Assembly (NCBI GenBank): GCA_050084515.1
Contig: CM114273.1
Span: forward strand, 40,672,001 to 40,736,000
DNA from: Blasia pusilla
Taxonomy: Eukaryota; Marchantiophyta; Marchantiopsida; Blasiales
Reading direction: 5' to 3'
DNA: 64,000 nucleotides
This document shows, piece after piece, positions 62,270 through 64,000 of the stretch; within the stretch, counting starts at the first letter, position 1, and every line of letters starts with the position of its first letter. Both the position numbers and the translations under genes were made by a program. Below the pieces are notes generated by a model. The model made no database searches, was not told the origin of the DNA, and saw only the letters and a program-made list of their open reading frames with translations.

Positions 62270-63060
62270 GCCTGTTGTAGCCTTGCCACCATAGACCCCA
62301 TGCCCTGGTTGGACAGTGCTAGAGACTGGGATGGGTATAGAGAGAGGAACTATGGGGGGGCTTCGTCCTCTCAGTTGCCTGAAGGAATAAGTCTTCCCTA
62401 CAGGGAGAGACTACTCATTAAGTAGTGCCTGTTGTAGCCTTGCAAACCATAGACCCTGCCCCCAGGTTGGACGGTGCTTGAGACTGGTATGGGTGTAGAA
62501 AGAGAAAGAAGTGAAGAAGACACATTTTGAGTATATAGTGTAAGTGCTGACCAGAAAGAGAAAGAAGTGCTGGTTGACACTAGGAAGCTCTTTACCTGAT
62601 TGCATCCCCACATACACATCACTTACCAGTGCGGCAGCTTTGGGCAGTGAATCTAGGCTGCTGAATGTGTCGAACAGATCTGGTGTTACCAGCTTAGCAA
62701 TATCAGCATATGCTCTTGATCTATGTGTTGTGAATTCGTGCAGGGAGAGAGACTCCACTCATTAAATCCTGCCAGTCGTAGCCTTGCAACAATACACCCT
62801 GCGCCCTGGTTGGACAGTTAGAGAGGCTGTCTTCATTAAGTAGTGCCTGTCCTAGCCTTGTGACCATAGACCCCGCGCTTTGGTTGGATGGTGCATGGGA
62901 TGGTTGGAGAGAATGAATGAATAGATTTATTGTCCACGGAGATCCCACAGGGCCATGGGACTTAGTTTTGCAAAAATAACAGCAATTTGAAGAAAGAACC
63001 GGCAAAGCACCAGCAAGGGCTTAAGAGATCCTTTGTGCCAGGTGGATGAGACTGTACTCA
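62270..63060 (-). repeat. Array of repeated LINE 3' ends
   Basis: The word 'AGTGCCTGT.GTAGCCTTG' followed by '..CCATAGACCCC...CC.TGGTTGGA' occurs near 62268, 62423, 62770 (diverged), 62838 and 63065. Each is the reverse complement of the extreme 3' end of the LINE family at 63061-63705. The copy at 62411-62758 also keeps coding tail ('FSSLDSLPKAAALVSDVYVG'). Several truncated 3' ends stacked in the same orientation indicate repeated insertion or tail duplication at one site. Confidence 0.75.
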
Positions 63061-64000
63061 TTAAGTAGTGCCTGTCGTAGCCTTGCAACCATAGACCCCG
63101 CACCCTGGTTGGACAGTGCTTGAGACTGGGATGGGTGTAGAGAGAGGAAGAAGTGAAGAAGGTACCATATGCGAGGAGGGAGACACTCTCATATAGTGTG
63201 AGTGCTGACCAAACAATGTGTGCGGGCGGAGCTTCCAAGTGTCAACCAAGAAACTCTTCACCACACCATCTACTTTACATGATTGGGATCCCCAATAGAC
63301 GTTACTTACCAGTGCAGCAGCTTTGGGCAATGAATCAAGGCTACTGAAAGTGTTGAACAATTCTGGTGTCTGCAGCTTAGCGCTATCAACATATGCTCTT
63401 GCTCTGTGTGTCATAAATTTTGCGCAGGAGACCAAGTAATGACTAGAGGTTTCATCCACATCGTCACACAAGGCGCAAGAGTTTAGTTGTGATCCCATCC
63501 TGCTTTTCTTATGGTTCAAGGGGATTGCCCCCGTCCTAAACTTGAACTTGAGCCGGGTTCCGAAGCAAGGAGTTCCCCGCAAATATTTCTTCAGTTCTGC
63601 CTTTTCGGGATACACCGTCAAGAGAGAGAGGTCAGACATTTTCATGCCTTCCTCCGTGCTGTTCTGCAGTGAGCGTTTGCCCACTGCTTTGGTTATGGTA
63701 TCCACAAATGCTTTCTCATCTTGCTCCTACGATTCAGGCCCTGCTGGGAGCTTGGTTGCCTGCACAATCTCTTGAACCTTTTTTTTCGTCCAAGATTTGG
63801 CCTGCTTTACGGGTCTTCTTTGGGTCCAAGTTTTCCCCATCAACTCTTTCGGATAACGATGGGAGTCCATTGTCTCCAACTGCCTCCGCCATTCAACTTG
63901 GCGATGTCACTTCAATCCTCCAAGGGTTCCACTCCAAGTTCTGATCTCACACCAACTCTGGCTGTTCGTGAAGAAGCTGACATCATACCCTCAGCATGAA
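63061..64000 (-). mobile_element. LINE reverse transcriptase C-terminal part (copy running off the window)
   Basis: An uninterrupted 214-codon minus-strand frame (63705-63061) encodes 'MSDLSLLTVYPEKAELKKYL', 'GTRLKFKFRTGAIPLNHKK', the zinc-binding cluster 'CALCDDVDETSSHYLVSC', and 'FNTFSSLDSLPKAAALVSNVYWG'. Upstream, across a TAG near 63727, 'VQEIVQATKLPAGPES' and, after a frame change near an A-run, further diverged coding continue to the window edge. This is the layout after the RT thumb of LINE polymerases. The RT catalytic motifs must lie beyond 64000. It is the best copy of the family also present at 1-650 in the opposite orientation. Confidence 0.75.

Overview
The window is eukaryotic nuclear DNA from a plant. 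Three interrupted genes show this: a complete six-exon 14-3-3 gene, a chloroplast-type WCRKC thioredoxin-like gene, and a decayed GPI ethanolamine-phosphate transferase 2 (PIGG/GPI7-type) gene. All introns I could place have GT-AG ends, except one suspect acceptor in PIGG. Gene density is very low, the intergenic DNA is long and AT-rich, and retroelement debris is plentiful. The methyltransferase-carrying Ty3/gypsy element suggests an early-diverging streptophyte (alga, bryophyte, lycophyte or fern) rather than a flowering plant, but that is inference and the species cannot be fixed from this sequence.

Layout. 1-1.2 kb: 3' ends of a non-LTR retrotransposon (+). 3.1-3.9 kb: LTR plus leader of the same gypsy family as below. 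5.0-8.0 kb: decayed non-LTR reverse transcriptase (-) with a C-terminal endonuclease-like region. 8-12 kb: AT-rich DNA, a LINE tail and a CT microsatellite. 12.0-21.5 kb: a nearly full-length but decayed Ty3/gypsy element. 22-28 kb: a long CT tract, AT-rich DNA and hairpins. 28.4-32.5 kb: PIGG-like gene relic (+). 33-38 kb: LINE tail, inverted repeats and a possible orphan first exon behind a telo-box. 39.2-41.5 kb: intact 14-3-3 gene (-). 42-56 kb: mostly anonymous, AT-rich from 45 kb. 56.3-57.1 kb: a very old LTR relative and a degenerate ~76-bp tandem array. 58.9-62.1 kb: WCRKC thioredoxin-like gene (-) with an 18-nt microexon. 62.3-64 kb: an array of LINE 3' ends (-), the same family as the left edge but in the opposite orientation.

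The most interesting object is the gypsy element at about 12.0-21.5 kb. Its single gag-pol reading encodes Gag with zinc knuckles, a retropepsin, a complete C5-cytosine DNA methyltransferase domain (motifs I, IV with PCQ, VI with ENV, VIII and X), then RT, RNase H, integrase and a C-terminal PHD-type zinc finger. A retroelement that carries both a DNA-methylation writer and a putative chromatin reader could in principle mark its own copies or choose its chromatin targets. This copy is dead. About 18 in-frame stops can be placed and none is TAA, the pattern expected if methylated CAG and CGA codons were deaminated. The LTRs also carry two perfect 10-bp hairpins that bracket the TATA box.
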